A stretch of 64,000 bases of DNA from Halichondria panicea (lineage: Eukaryota > Porifera > Demospongiae > Suberitida > Halichondriidae): the NCBI RefSeq assembly GCF_963675165.1, contig NC_087389.1, positions 4,214,830 to 4,278,829 of the forward strand, read 5' to 3'. A program made the position numbers and the translations under genes. Position 1 is the first letter of the stretch, and each line of letters starts with the position of its first letter. Positions 50,700-61,487 of the stretch are shown here, in pieces. The notes under the pieces were generated by a model, which was not told where the DNA came from, made no database searches, and was given only the letters and a program-made list of their open reading frames with translations.

Positions 50700-52980
50700 A
50701 GAGTTTCACAGCTACATCTACCATCTCACCATGCAGTTAGATGACGCAGCTTGGCATGATAGACATCTTCGAATTCTCCTTTGTTTAAAAATTACAATAG
50801 TATACAGTGGCTTATCAAAATAATCTGAGTCATTACCATTCGCAATAAGCTCCCATTGCAACTCATGTAGTGGTTTTGATGATCCTGTGCAAATTAACAC
50901 ATTTTAACATACATACATTGTGTATTGTATAGAACTGGGGAGGATGGAACCACTGTTTATTATTCAGACTGCTTTGTTTACTGCATATATACCTGAAGGG
51001 ACCTCTGACCTGTTGTCATGAATTGTGAAAGCTTTGCATGGAGTTCAATTTTACTTATATCAAGTGTGTTAGACTTACATTTTTCCATCACTCTCACAGC
51101 TGCCTTGTGTACGTGAAGGTGACTTGACTCTCATTTTTCTCAGTAGATCTACCACTGTACAGACCAGGCATTTATAGAGTATTTGTGCTGTTGGCTCATC
51201 TTGGATTTTAACTTCAGCAGAACTTGGTCTACTGGCAGCAAACTGGTGATGTTTACATAATTATAGATATCACCTAGATCTATGTGGTTTGCTGCATGCA
51301 TGTGGACATTTAACTTTTGATATAACATTAGCCACATTTAATAGACCTGGTTTCTGTCTCGGAAAAATTTCCGCTTTGATGGTGTGAGTGGTGCCACGGC
51401 AATGTTATAATTTATACCTACTATCAATGTCATCATACAGTTTATTCGGATATATATAATAGGTATGTTGAACTTGCATGACATGCAAAACATTGTCTTG
51501 TTACTACATCATCATAGACCTAGCTCTGATGCAAGCAATTCTAAAGAATTTTGCTCCAGTAACAAGCATATGGATAGAACCTTGCATTTGAGGCTTTGCG
51601 CTTGGCACTTTGTATAATAGATTTGCTATTGTGTAGATTTGTCTTTTATAGTACAGTGGGGCGGGGCGGCTTAAAGTGCTTTGATATTTCGTGGAGGAGT
51701 GAAGCAGCCTGCCTTGAAATTGCTACCCTTTCTGCTTTCTGCGCTTTATATTGCACGCTCGAGGAAAATCTGTTTCAGACCGCAAAAGTGGTAGGGGTAC
51801 AGGTCTAGTTTCTTTGGTTCAACAGTCTCGTGATAATTAAGCACAATTAATTAATGTGACAATGTTTGAAATCTAGAAGGCTGAGATGGATTGATGAATC
51901 CTCCCAGAGCAGTGACGGTGTTCTTGCAAAATTGCATTATTCTATACACTATATACATAGTAGCTTATGAACCACAAATCTTGTAGCATAATTTGATTCT
52001 TTTTCTTCCCATGGCATATATATATATTAAGTGAAGAGGTTTGTTCTATACAAACACCAACTTGACACACACTTTAATGGCTCAGAATTTCAGAAACTTT
52101 CTTGGGTGGTGGTCTACACTCTTATGTTATCTATAGGCGCATGCAGCTTTACCATTCCAATCATTGTGTATTGTATAGAACTGGGGAGGATCTATTTCTT
52201 CAAAGTAAGCAACTCATACGCTCCACTTAATTCACTTCTTGCACACAGTTTGTTCGGAGGATGGCTGTTTGGATCGTTGTAATTTGGTCGCAGGAGAGGA
52301 CTTGGAAATTGATGGCTAGGAACATAAGGAGACATGTGTCCAAAAGAGAATGTATCGAGGCTGGTGTCGTATATGGCTGGGGTACCAATGGCTTCGAGTG
52401 GCATGTACACAAGTTATGCCTGGAGTTTGGCTGAGACTTCTCAAAAGAGCTTCTGTGTCGATGATGCAAGAGTTGCCAAGATTTGCTTGCTTTTTGAGGA
52501 GAATGTTTCGTGCAGTGAGGTCACAATGTATGATTGGTGGCCGAGTGCAAAAAGACAACCTTTTGCAACATCATTCAGGCGTAAAACAATGAAATGTTCT
52601 TTGCCGGAATTGTCTCCAAGAAATCGTCAAGATTTTTGTCCATTATGAGAACAGGACTGAAGTTATCATCAAAAAGAAAAACCATAAAAGTTATATGTGG
52701 GCGTAAAACAATGAAACGTTCTTTGCCGGAATTGTCTCCAAGAAATCGTCAAGACTTTTGTCCATTACGCGAATAGGACTGAAGTTATCGTCAAAAAGAA
52801 AAACCATAAAGTTATATGTTTGGTTGATGCATTTGTGACATTAGCTCACACTCAGCGATGAATTGGTCAACGATATGTTGGACACCTTTGTTTAGCGGGT
52901 CAAGAAATGTCTCATGTATCTTCTTCCCTGCACAAGCTGCTCCGTAAAGCTGGAGCTCAACAACTGCCTTCCAATATTGG
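50700..52980 (-). pseudogene. Collapsed copy of the TKL-PH-TK kinase gene
   Basis: Pieces in gene order match the intact neighbour. Kinase 1 fragments lie at 52192-52980 (VHATRSHW/MPLEAIGTPAIYDTSLDTFS). A PH remnant is near 51995-52020 (the HGKKKN codons). Linker remnants occupy 51100-51930, and the first kinase 2 exon is at 50718-50890 (PLHELQWELIANG). Frameshifts, deletions and lost splice sites are everywhere. A 120-bp duplication is nested at 52574-52810. Confidence 0.85.
52574..52810. repeat. Tandem 120-bp duplication inside the kinase pseudogene
   Basis: The segment from GGCGTAAAACAATGAAATGT to CATAAAAGTTATATG recurs immediately, starting at about 52698. The copies differ at a few bases. 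It covers the codons for the kinase 1 ETIPAKD region. Confidence 0.85.
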
Positions 52981-53414
52981 ACCTGTATCAAGTACCCCTT
53001 ACAATATCATTACACATTCAATCATCTAGATTCATGCAGCATAGTTACTCTTACTTTTACATGTGATTATGGTGTCAAACAAAAGTACACCTAATGCAGG
53101 AAAGTTTGGTCTACTAAGCTATACTGTTAAATTTAACGGGTTGCTGCAATTGAGGGAACTCTTTGATCAGCTGCAGATGACTGCGTACACTGCTGTCCAT
53201 CTCGATTATCTACATAGATCATGTACTTACTCACTCTAAAAAAATGCTGTATGCATGGAAGAAAACCGCTCACTATAGCGATATATTGCTCTTCATGCAT
53301 CCTAAAACTGTAACACTCACATTAGCGGATATCATAGTTTAGTTACATAATGTTACTATAACCACACGTTGTCCCACAAAATAATATCACACTCACTATC
53401 TATATAGCTATATA

Positions 53415-53840
53415 CTAAAATGCATGAATTTTGTGTGCTAGCAAAGTAGCAAGCTGACTAAAGGTTGGTCTATCCATGGGCTTTTCTTTCCAGCAGGATT
53501 GCATTATTATTTCAATTTCTTCCGGGCAGTGTGTGGGGATTTTCAATCTATCCCCACGCGAAATTTTGATGACCGTTTGAACGTTATCGTACTCTTCGAA
53601 TGGTACGCAGTGTGGATTGAAAATTTCCCAGGCGACTATGCCATAGCTCCAGACATCTGAAGCGAATGAGAATTTCTTTTCACCTAAACTCTCTGGTGCC
53701 ATCCAACGAATTGGACATATTCCATTACTTCTCTCGATATAGTAATTCATGTCATCTGGGAGTTGACGGAGTAGACCAAAGTCAGATACTTTGCAATTCT
53801 CACCACCAGAGGCCATTAGTATATGTCTAGCGACCAGATT
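53415..53840 (-). pseudogene. Last exon of a third tyrosine kinase copy
   Basis: The open exon encodes 141 residues matching the last exon of the kinase at 46390-46815 (KVSDFGLLRQLP, CPIRWMAPESLGEKKFSFAS, SYGIVAWEIFNP, SCWKEKPMDRPTF). At its start, where the catalytic loop should read D-L-A-A-R-N, it reads NLVARH: both the catalytic Asp and the metal-binding Asn are replaced. No upstream kinase exons are found before the DIRS-like sequences. It is most likely an orphaned fragment of a truncated copy, although the frame is intact. Confidence 0.75.
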
Positions 53841-54159
53841 CTGCATTTACATTTAATAATTATCGTATTTATCCCATGCCTTTCTACTAAGCATTGTCTA
53901 TGGGTGCCATTTGTGTCAAAATTAATACAAATTATAGGTACATCATAAATGAATACATATATAAATGCAGGTGGTGCATATGATATGCAGGTGCCCCATA
54001 TGCAAAATGCAGTATGTGTCCCATATGTAAATGCAGCATGTGCATATAGCATATGCATATAGCAAATGCAGCACATACACATTTGTATATGTACCTGATA
54101 TATATAAATGCAGTAGCGTCATAATTTAGGCAAAGTAATGCTTCGTTCTCGAGTTATGC

Positions 54160-54350
54160 CAATTAAGTGTTGCTTACTTGCAATGCCATTGCAGCCTTGT
54201 GCGTAGAAAAACTTGTCCATGGTAAGTGTTGCCACTCTATACTTATAGCAGTTAGCTCTGCACTAGAACGCTATAATAGCTATTGGTAGCTGCAAGAGTG
54301 AGAAGAGAGCTCTGCTGCAAAGGCTCTCCTGATGCAGCCATTAATTTTAG
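54160..54350 (-). repeat. Interspersed repeat, copy 2 (inverted relative to 36560-36745)
   Basis: GTTAGCTCTGCACTAGAACG, GCTGCAAGAGTGAGAAGAGA and CAGCCATTAATTTTAGA match the reverse complement of copy 1, with small indels. It lies between the kinase fragment and the DIRS-like remains. Confidence 0.7.
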
Positions 54351-54689
54351 ACTTTGGCATCAATCCTTTTTAACAATTAACATTCTGCGTTCCCGAACCA
54401 AACTCGACCCCAAGGGCATAGGTTTGGCGGTAGGAGCTCGCTTGTCCACACCCCCTGACCGCACCCCAACACTCGGGCTGGCTATCTCAGCGGGGAAAGA
54501 TTAGCTAAACTCCTGTCCTCTTACGAAGGGCGAGTCTTACCGATAACCTGATGGCCCAAAACGAGCCCAAACCAACGGTCACACTATAAAAGATAATTCA
54601 AACAGTAAGAGTATACACGATACTTCAAACAGTAATAGAATACACGACACAAAGGAATAATTACACGAAATTAGGAACAGTAACCAACT

Positions 54690-55150
54690 ATTAAGTCACT
54701 ATATATACGGAGGGAGCGAGCCCAAGTACTTCGCTCACTGGTCTCTCGCCTCGTCCACTTCCGGTCGGACAATGCTGCGGTCGTGGCACTGGTCAATGCA
54801 GGCACTAGCAGAGATGATTCCCTCATGCACCTGATGAGGAGCCTTTGCTTCCTCATGGCAAAATTTATGGTGTCGGCGTCCCACATGCGTCCACAATTCG
54901 CTGGCCGATGCGCTATCTAGGAACAATCGGTTTACCTTTTTCTCCCTTTACCCGCAGGCTCACCCGACGCCCACGGTCATCCCCCGGCACTGGTGGCCCT
55001 GTTGATCTCGCTCAAGCCGGACTGGACGTCACGGCCTTGGACGAACTCTACTTTCACGATGCGCTAGCCCCTAGCACTCAACACACCTATGCATCAGCTC
55101 AATCTCGCTATATTAATTTCTGCCATTTTGTCCTCATATCTCCGTTTCCA
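54690..55150 (+). mobile_element. DIRS-like element, RNase H to tyrosine recombinase N-terminus (dead)
   Basis: Across two frames the plus strand reads HFRSDNAAVVALVNAGTSRD and SLMHLMRSLCFLMAKF (RNase H). A proline-rich linker, LVALLISLKPDWTS, and LAPSTQHTYASAQSRYINFC with PFPVT follow; the last are the start of the core-binding domain of a tyrosine recombinase. A stop and frameshifts break it, and the catalytic half of the recombinase is missing. It faces the Gag-RT half of the same type of element. Confidence 0.75.
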
Positions 55151-55189
55151 GTAACAGATCCCGGGCTCTCCCATGATCCTGATGCGAAT

Positions 55190-57480
55190 TTCCAACCGAA
55201 CCTCCAGACCCAGGAAGGTAATCGTCGACGACGGGCCCTCGCACTTAGACACCTCCAGCAGCGTGCCAGTGAGGGAACAAGTTGCCATGATTACAGCAAA
55301 CTGAGGACTCCGGTGGGCCCATGGTGATGAAGTCGTCAAGGTAGTGGGCGATGTAGCTGACTCCCCGCTGGACCGTTATCCATTGTAGAGCATCCGCTAA
55401 GGCTGTGAAGATCGCTGGGGCCGACCGGAGCCCGAACGGCCGAACCTTGTCCACCAACACTTCACCTTCCATTGAACGCCTAGCAGTCGCCTGTCCACTG
55501 GAACAATCCGATATGCCTGCTGGTCGACTTTTGCCAGCAGGGCTCCTCTCCCCACCTGTAAAATACGATCTACTACACTGTCGGTTGTGATATACGACGT
55601 ACTGCACATGTCCTTGTCGATACCGTCGTTGACGCTAGCATTCTCGGGAGAAGACAGATTCACAATCAGGCACCAGTGGCCTGGTTTTGCCTTTTTGGGG
55701 ATGACCCCAAAGGGGCAGTGGATGCGAGGCACTACATACTTTGAAGCCGTGGTGAATGCCTTGGGTGACATACACTGCCAGTAGGCGGTTGGGATGCTCT
55801 CACATTGCAGGAGTCGTGATTTCCTCTGTCTCGAACAGGGGGAACCATCGCGCCCAGGGCAGTGAGCTTCTGACTGGGACGGCCCTGCACCTGCACAAGA
55901 AGCACACCATAAACAGCCGCACGCCACAACCAGACCACGACCATAGGCTGCCAACTTGAGGTACTCGGGTGAACCCTTGGCAGCCCCGAAGGTGCCGAAC
56001 CCTGAGTCGCCAACTGACGGTGTACTCGAAGCACCTTTGGCGTCCCCGAAGGCCCAAATAAATACACAACTCCCCCCAACACACACAATTAGCAATACAA
56101 CACAAAGCATGCCACAAACTACCCTATACTACACTACTCTACGACACTAGCTAGCCACAATGTTCTAAATTGTTCCTCAAGCAGGACGTCTGCGGGGCTC
56201 TGGGAAATCCCTTTTGCAAGCTGCACAAACATGCAAGTAGATGCAATCGACCCCAAACGGGCAGTCCAACTCTCCCGGTCGATTCCACCGCCGACAGGTC
56301 GACGCCGGAGGGGGCCTCCTCTTAAGAGATCGCTTGCTGCATGGTGGCCGAGAAGAGACGCTTCGAACCTGGTGGGGAGTCCTGAGCCTGAACGGGGCAC
56401 GAGGCCGCGGAGTGATCGAGGGACCGACAAGGACCACACCACGGGGCACTCCCTGCCCAATAAAACAATACGAGTGGAAGCCACCATCCACCTTCGACCA
56501 GTCGGTCCTGCCAGATTCGGCTGCCTCGCCACAGGACTTCCAGTCATACAGTAGCCACAACGGGAACCGATACCATTGTTGACATATAGCTGAGGAGGGA
56601 CGGGGCTCGCTCTGGTGCCTTGGCAATCAGTACTGCCGCATAAATTGCAAAACACTGCACCCAAGTGTTAAAGTCGGGGACGACGCGCATCGAGTCTGCC
56701 ATGTCTGAAGCGTTTGCCACCACAAAGTTACCTTGCAGCAAACCCCTTGGCCAGAGGCAGCTCACTGAAGTCCAGAAAAGCCCCAGATATAATAGTCTCC
56801 ACCACAGATCACTTGAGAGGTGGGATCACCTTGCTGGGCACCACAGCCGATGCCACGAGCGACATGAGAGGGTTGGCCATCGCCGATGCGAGGCAGGCCA
56901 GAGTGCTGACACCTATAGCCCAGGAAGTTGGCATGGACCCTAGGTGCAAAGCTGCAAGGGTTAAATAAAACAACAACAACACGCCCTTAAACTACCATAA
57001 AGTACCGCTTGTCACCCTAAAGAAACGCCCCAACCTGCTTGAGAGTAGGTCTTGCCGACCCTGAGCTCTCTCTAGCCCATTAACCTATGCAGCTGCAGCT
57101 TGAGAGTAGGTCGTCAGACGTAGACCCCGAGCTCTCTAACATATGCAGCTGCAGCTTGAGAGTAGGTACCCCAAACTCCAGCCCCAAGTCAGCCATGCAG
57201 ATTTCAAATTCTCAGAATAGAGAGAGGAGAGAGGCCAGTCGCCCACCAGAGTGGGGGTGTGGGTACAAAAGACATACCGGACGGTAGAGAGGATAGCAGA
57301 GAGCGCAAGACAGGTGGGACTGGGGCGGTTTGTACCAGCATGGCCTGCAGGGTCGCCAGTGCCGTCGGAGCACTCTCCGTTCCTGCAGCCGAACTCGACG
57401 GGCCATCGAGACTGGAGTGATGGGAAGGTCCGCCATGGATCACGAACAGCTCTAACAAAGACGGAAAAGCTCTAGGCACA
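55190..57480 (-). mobile_element. DIRS-like element, Gag and reverse transcriptase (dead)
   Basis: On the minus strand the Gag part (57479 to about 56170) has FNTWVQCFAIYAAVL and ESGRTDWSKVDGGFHSYCF, and ends with a Cys/His cluster (CPFGVDCIYLHVCAACKRDF). The RT part (about 56110-55190) has HCPFGVIPKKAKPGHW, GALLAKVDQQAYRIVPVDRR, VRPFGLRSAPAIFTALADAL, HYLDDFITMGPPESS and GPSSTITFLGLEVRLE. These are DIRS/tyrosine-recombinase retroelement signatures. Several frameshifts show it is inactive. GC content is higher than in the surroundings, which suggests a separate origin. Confidence 0.82.
57060..57165. repeat. Tandem repeat within the DIRS-like element
   Basis: GCAGCTGCAGCTTGAGAGTA plus GGT occurs at about 57090 and 57143, and GCTTGAGAGTAGGT also occurs at 57037. 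GAGCTCTCT accompanies each unit. It lies within the region that should encode Gag. Confidence 0.75.
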
Positions 57481-57849
57481 TTACCTGATCAAATATTTAT
57501 TACTGCCACGAGTAGTCTGCACTACCTAGAGTACCTCACACGCATGCGCTAGGCTGTGTGTCACACTTCCGGCAATGCAGCACCACGGGTCCTAGCCTCG
57601 GTCCCAGGCCGATTTTTTTTAATAGAACGAAGTTGAACGACCTAGCGTTAAATTGGAGACGGATCGGCCTTATGGCACGCCAAGTGTAACAAAAATAAAT
57701 AGCGCTATAGGACGTCATAAAGTAAGGGAAAACGTCATGCATGCAAGACGTGCTGTAATCGTTACAAGACGTGCTGTAACGTTACAAGACGTGCTGTAAT
57801 TTAGTGCGAGGCTCAAGGTCAAAAGGTGACTGGGTGTTCATTAATTAAA
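57481..57849. other. Spacer with three 20-bp tandem units and a MITE end
   Basis: ACAAGACGTGCTGTAA-type units lie in tandem at about 57747-57800. CCTAGCCTCGGTCCCAGGCC at 57592 matches the end of the MITE at 34084. No gene is visible, and this may be the upstream region of the transposase. Confidence 0.6.
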
Positions 57850-59543
57850 ATGGTTGATCAAAGAGCTGGAGCTGGAGATCGAGTGTGGGGATGGGAAACA
57901 TTTCTCCAAGAAATGGAGACTTTCCTTACTACGGTAGATAGAGAAATCGATTATACTCAGTCTACTAGTTATGCCCAGTTCGTTATTGAGAGGTTTGAGG
58001 TTTGTATACATGCTCTATCTTCCCTTCGTGTACAAATTGAAGATGATGGCGATGATGAGACGATTGAAGTTTGCACGGCATTGAAGGAAATAATGGACAG
58101 TTGTGTGTTGCTCAAGACAATGTGGTACACTCGACTTGATGAGTTGGATGCACACACAGACGGAGGCTACCAAGTTCCCCAGGTTGCTAGGAGAGTAGGA
58201 CGTGGCCGTCCCCAGCTATTTATTTGTCAAGACCAGTTGGAATACCTATGTAGTTTAAATTTCACTTGGACTGAGATTAGTAAACTATTGGGTGTCTCTC
58301 GAATGACTATCTATAGAAGAAGAGGGGAGTTCGGCATTCTAGATGTTCATAGTGCTGCAAGAAGTATAAGTGACAGTGATCTACGTACAAAGCTCCAACA
58401 GGTGCGTCGAGAAATGCCAAATATGGGAGAGACACTGGTGATTGGGCGACTACGGTCATTGGGATATGCTGTCACTAGACAAAGGGTGCGTAATGCTATC
58501 CACGCAACCGATCCCCTGAATGCAGCTCTGAGATGGAGAGGAATCCTCACTGCTCGGCGCCCTTACTCTGTTCCCTCGCCCAACTCTCTATGGCACATGG
58601 GTAAGTCATATATAGGTGTTGTGTGACCAGGTTTATGGTTAATGTGTGTCAATTAAGTTTTAGATAAAGGAGCCCAGATGTGTGTACATGCATGTATATA
58701 GGTTGGAGCCTTATTATTATAGTAGTAGCAAGACTTGTGTATACAATACATGCATACTAATCATATCTTGTATTCGTACAGATGGCCACCACGCTTGTGA
58801 GATGGGGCATGGTAACGCACGGGGCTATTGACGGATATAGCAGACTCGTCGTGTTTCTTCGCTGTAGCAATAATAACACTGCCGAAACAGTTTATAATCT
58901 CTTCCTTTCAGCTGTCCAACGGTTTGGACTACCGTCAAGAATGCGATCTGACTACGGTGGTGAAAATTATCGTGTAGCAGCACATATGCTAGAGAGTAGA
59001 GGATATGACCGCAACAGCATGATAACTGGCAGTTCCGTGCACAACCAGCGGATTGAGCGCCTCTGGCGCGATATGCATCGTTGCGTAACAGTGATATTTT
59101 ACAAGTTATTCTATTACCTAGAGCAACATGGTTACTTGGATCCTGATAACATGTTTCATCGGTATTGTTTACAGTACGTCTATCTTCCACGTATCAACCA
59201 GTCACTGAAAGTATTTATGGAGGGTTGGAACTGTCATGGGGTTCAAACGGAACACAATCTAACACCACATCAATTATTTGTGCGGGGAGCACTTCAAATG
59301 CAGAGAAGAGGACTTCAAGCCCTAGACTTTTTCGAACATATTGATGAAATGTATGGTGTAGACGAAGAAATCAGTACGGGTGATGACGATTACACAGTTC
59401 GTATACCCCCAATTGGTCTTGCATTGTCTGATGAGAATATGGCTTTGTTGAAGGAAAGAGTAAATCCTCTGGCAGACAGCGATAATTTTGGGATAGAACT
59501 GTATGTTGAAACACTTACTTTTTTACGTACTTTGATTAACTGA
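57850..59543 (+). pseudogene. Integrase-like (DDE) transposase with one intron, frameshifted
   Basis: Exon 1 (57850-58600) encodes about 250 residues, with a helix-turn-helix (FTWTEISKLLGVSRMTIYRR) and a second winged-helix-like part. The intron has GTAAGT and CAG ends. Exon 2 (58782-59543) encodes an integrase core: MVTHGAIDGYSRLVVFL, RSDYGGEN and HNQRIERLWRD, the last holding the Glu. Splicing gives LWHMDGHH and then a frame that does not continue; two bases appear to be missing near 58793, between DGHH and LVRWGMV. The first catalytic Asp is next to this break. The type resembles integrase-core genes common in cnidarians and fishes, possibly IS3EU-like. No flanking inverted repeats were identified. 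An ATG also exists at 57826. Confidence 0.72.
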
Positions 59544-59613
59544 GATTTGTTAATGAATGTGCAGTGCGTAATGCCAGTAATAATTACAAATTTATATCCA
59601 AGTTGAATGATGG

Positions 59614-59765
59614 TACAGTGCATGGAACCCCTCTATAACGGACACCTTTAATTGGAGAACAAAAAGTTTTGGCCGTTGTTAAGGGGTTGTTTTGTATGCA
59701 AACTTTTGGGACCTGGGTGTCTGGCCGTTATGTCGCAGTTGGCCGTTAAGAGGGGTTCCACTGTA
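59614..59765. mobile_element. MITE with TA target site and about 30-bp inverted ends
   Basis: TA|CAGTGCATGGAACCCCTC on the left matches TA|CAGTGGAACCCCTCTTAA from the right end on the other strand. The element is about 150 bp and encodes nothing. The left end has an extra CATG (CAGTGCATGGAA versus CAGTGGAA). Confidence 0.85.
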
Positions 59766-60255
59766 TATAATTTTTATCATTTATGTTAATGAATGTCTGT
59801 CAGATGCAGGTACACATAATTATATAGACACACTATAAAGAGTATGACTAATATTATAGTAGTACTGCCAATACACAATGTTAGGACGTATATTATTATT
59901 ATACTGGAATAGGTTGCAAGTACGTAGCCACTGTATATACACTTGGTAGATATTGTCATATAGTTTTACAGATGCTGTTTGTTAGTCTGAGTCAAATTTC
60001 TCATTGGCTTGTGGCACCGTCTTCAATTATACCTGAATCCGGATAGAAAAACATTTGCAATGTGAAAAATTGCTACAATCCTATGTACAACCTACTGATT
60101 CATATAGCATTTGAACGTGGAACATTTGTGGAACAATCATAATTATTACATGCATGCTTGCAACATGATAATCATAAGCTCATGCAGATAACTATATAAT
60201 TATATCTTCACTGTGACAAATGCAAGCACATGCATGTACTACTTGCATGCATGTA

Positions 60256-60912
60256 TAGAAGGTCTTGCTAATTTTGCATTCATAAGTTATAGGTGTTATA
60301 TATAACAATTCTCCTGGGACCAAAGCTTGCATGCTTTTTATTGGACCTATATACCTACATCACTCAGTAATACAAAAATCACAGCGATGAATGCTTTACA
60401 ATACAATAACATCGTCATAAAGGTAATAATTATGGCCAAAAAACATTGACAGACATGCATGCAGTGTTATCAATATTGCAAACGTCAATAGCTGTCCATT
60501 CTCCACAAGTACTCGCTTGACAAACAAGCTCGGAACTCAGAAACAAACACTTGGTATGAAGGGTATGTTGAGGATAGAATCAGGGATGGTGCACAGGTGA
60601 GGGCAATGGGTCTACGTGAAGAACCGGTAAGAGCATTAAATTCTAGAGATATTTTCGAAGAGGAACACACCGAGCTGCCAGTAACGAAGCGCAGAAAAGT
60701 TCGCAATTCATCCAGTCCCATATTTCCTATAAATTGACGCAGATAACCTAAAACCCTATTCACATGTATTTTACACATAGTTATGTGGAAGGTCTTGCTA
60801 ATTTGATATGCTATCATTATAATAGCTGTTTTATAACAATTCTGCCTTTATACACATGTATATATACCAACCAAAGCTCACATGCACAGTATTTTGATTT
60901 TATAGGACCTAC
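60256..60912. repeat. Direct repeat of about 110 bp flanking the HECT-like fragment
   Basis: GAAGGTCTTGCTAATTT, TATAACAATTCT, CCAAAGCT and TAGGACCTA/TGGACCTA occur in the same order at 60258-60352 and 60788-60910. The copies are diverged and carry different small palindromic inserts. Confidence 0.65.
60485..60747 (-). pseudogene. HECT-like C-terminal exon fragment
   Basis: The last-exon-like frame reads YLRQFIGNMGLDELRTFLRF followed by VTGSS, then FNALTGSSRRPIALTC and SYQVFVSEFRACLSSEYLWR. This resembles the C-lobe of HECT-type domains found in invertebrate multi-copy and transposon-associated proteins. A TTTTAG acceptor precedes it. The catalytic Cys position would be within PIALTC. No upstream exons are recognised in the window, so it is called a fragment. 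The family assignment is tentative. Confidence 0.4.
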
Positions 60913-61242
60913 TGAGTGTTCTACGTAATTATATAACCAGCGTGCTGTCCACAAACTGTTCTCTTGCAGATGATATAAGGGGTTGTATGGGATAAATATG
61001 TAAGAGTGTATGGATTGGTAAGTGTATAAAAACATGATAGTGACGATCAAAACGGATGCAGTTAAATTGCAAATGGGTTGTTTTCCACAATAATTATCAA
61101 CAATTTGAACGAACACTGGACAGTCTTGATCAAGTTTCTAAAGGATGACGGCTGGCTTTTACCATCCACTCTTATCCAATTTGCTCTAATAGGAACAATT
61201 GTCGTGCAACAATATACATAACAAATTAAAAATTCCGATAAT
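60913..61242. other. Gene-free spacer
   Basis: No exon, RNA gene or clear repeat is seen. The minus-strand 99-codon frame over 60817-61116 has no recognisable features. Confidence 0.5.
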
Positions 61243-61487
61243 TAATAGTATCAAGGGTGTATAAAAGAAGAGAGGGCATGCAACTCCACTATCAGTACAC
61301 GTAGCTAGCAGAGTTCAAACGTGGGCGGAGGAATGTGTGCATTTGCATGCAGTGCTAAAAATAGAAATGTCTATTTTTAGTATTTCATGCACAGTCATGC
61401 ACATTTATCCGCCCACGTTTGAATTCTGCTCTTGGAGTTGCATGCCCTCTCTTCTTTTATACGCCCTTGATAGTATTACGTACATAA
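61243..61487. mobile_element. MITE with nested inverted repeats
   Basis: The outer arms are about 45 bp: AGTATCAAGGGTGTATAAAA at about 61247 and its complement ending ATACGCCCTTGATAGTATT near 61479, both with GGGCATGCAACTCCA. Inner arms carry TTCAAACGTGGGCGGA (about 61315) and TCCGCCCACGTTTGAA (about 61408). The centre holds AAAATAGAAATGTCTATTTT. The whole element can fold into one long hairpin. A related end is at about 42597. Confidence 0.88.
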
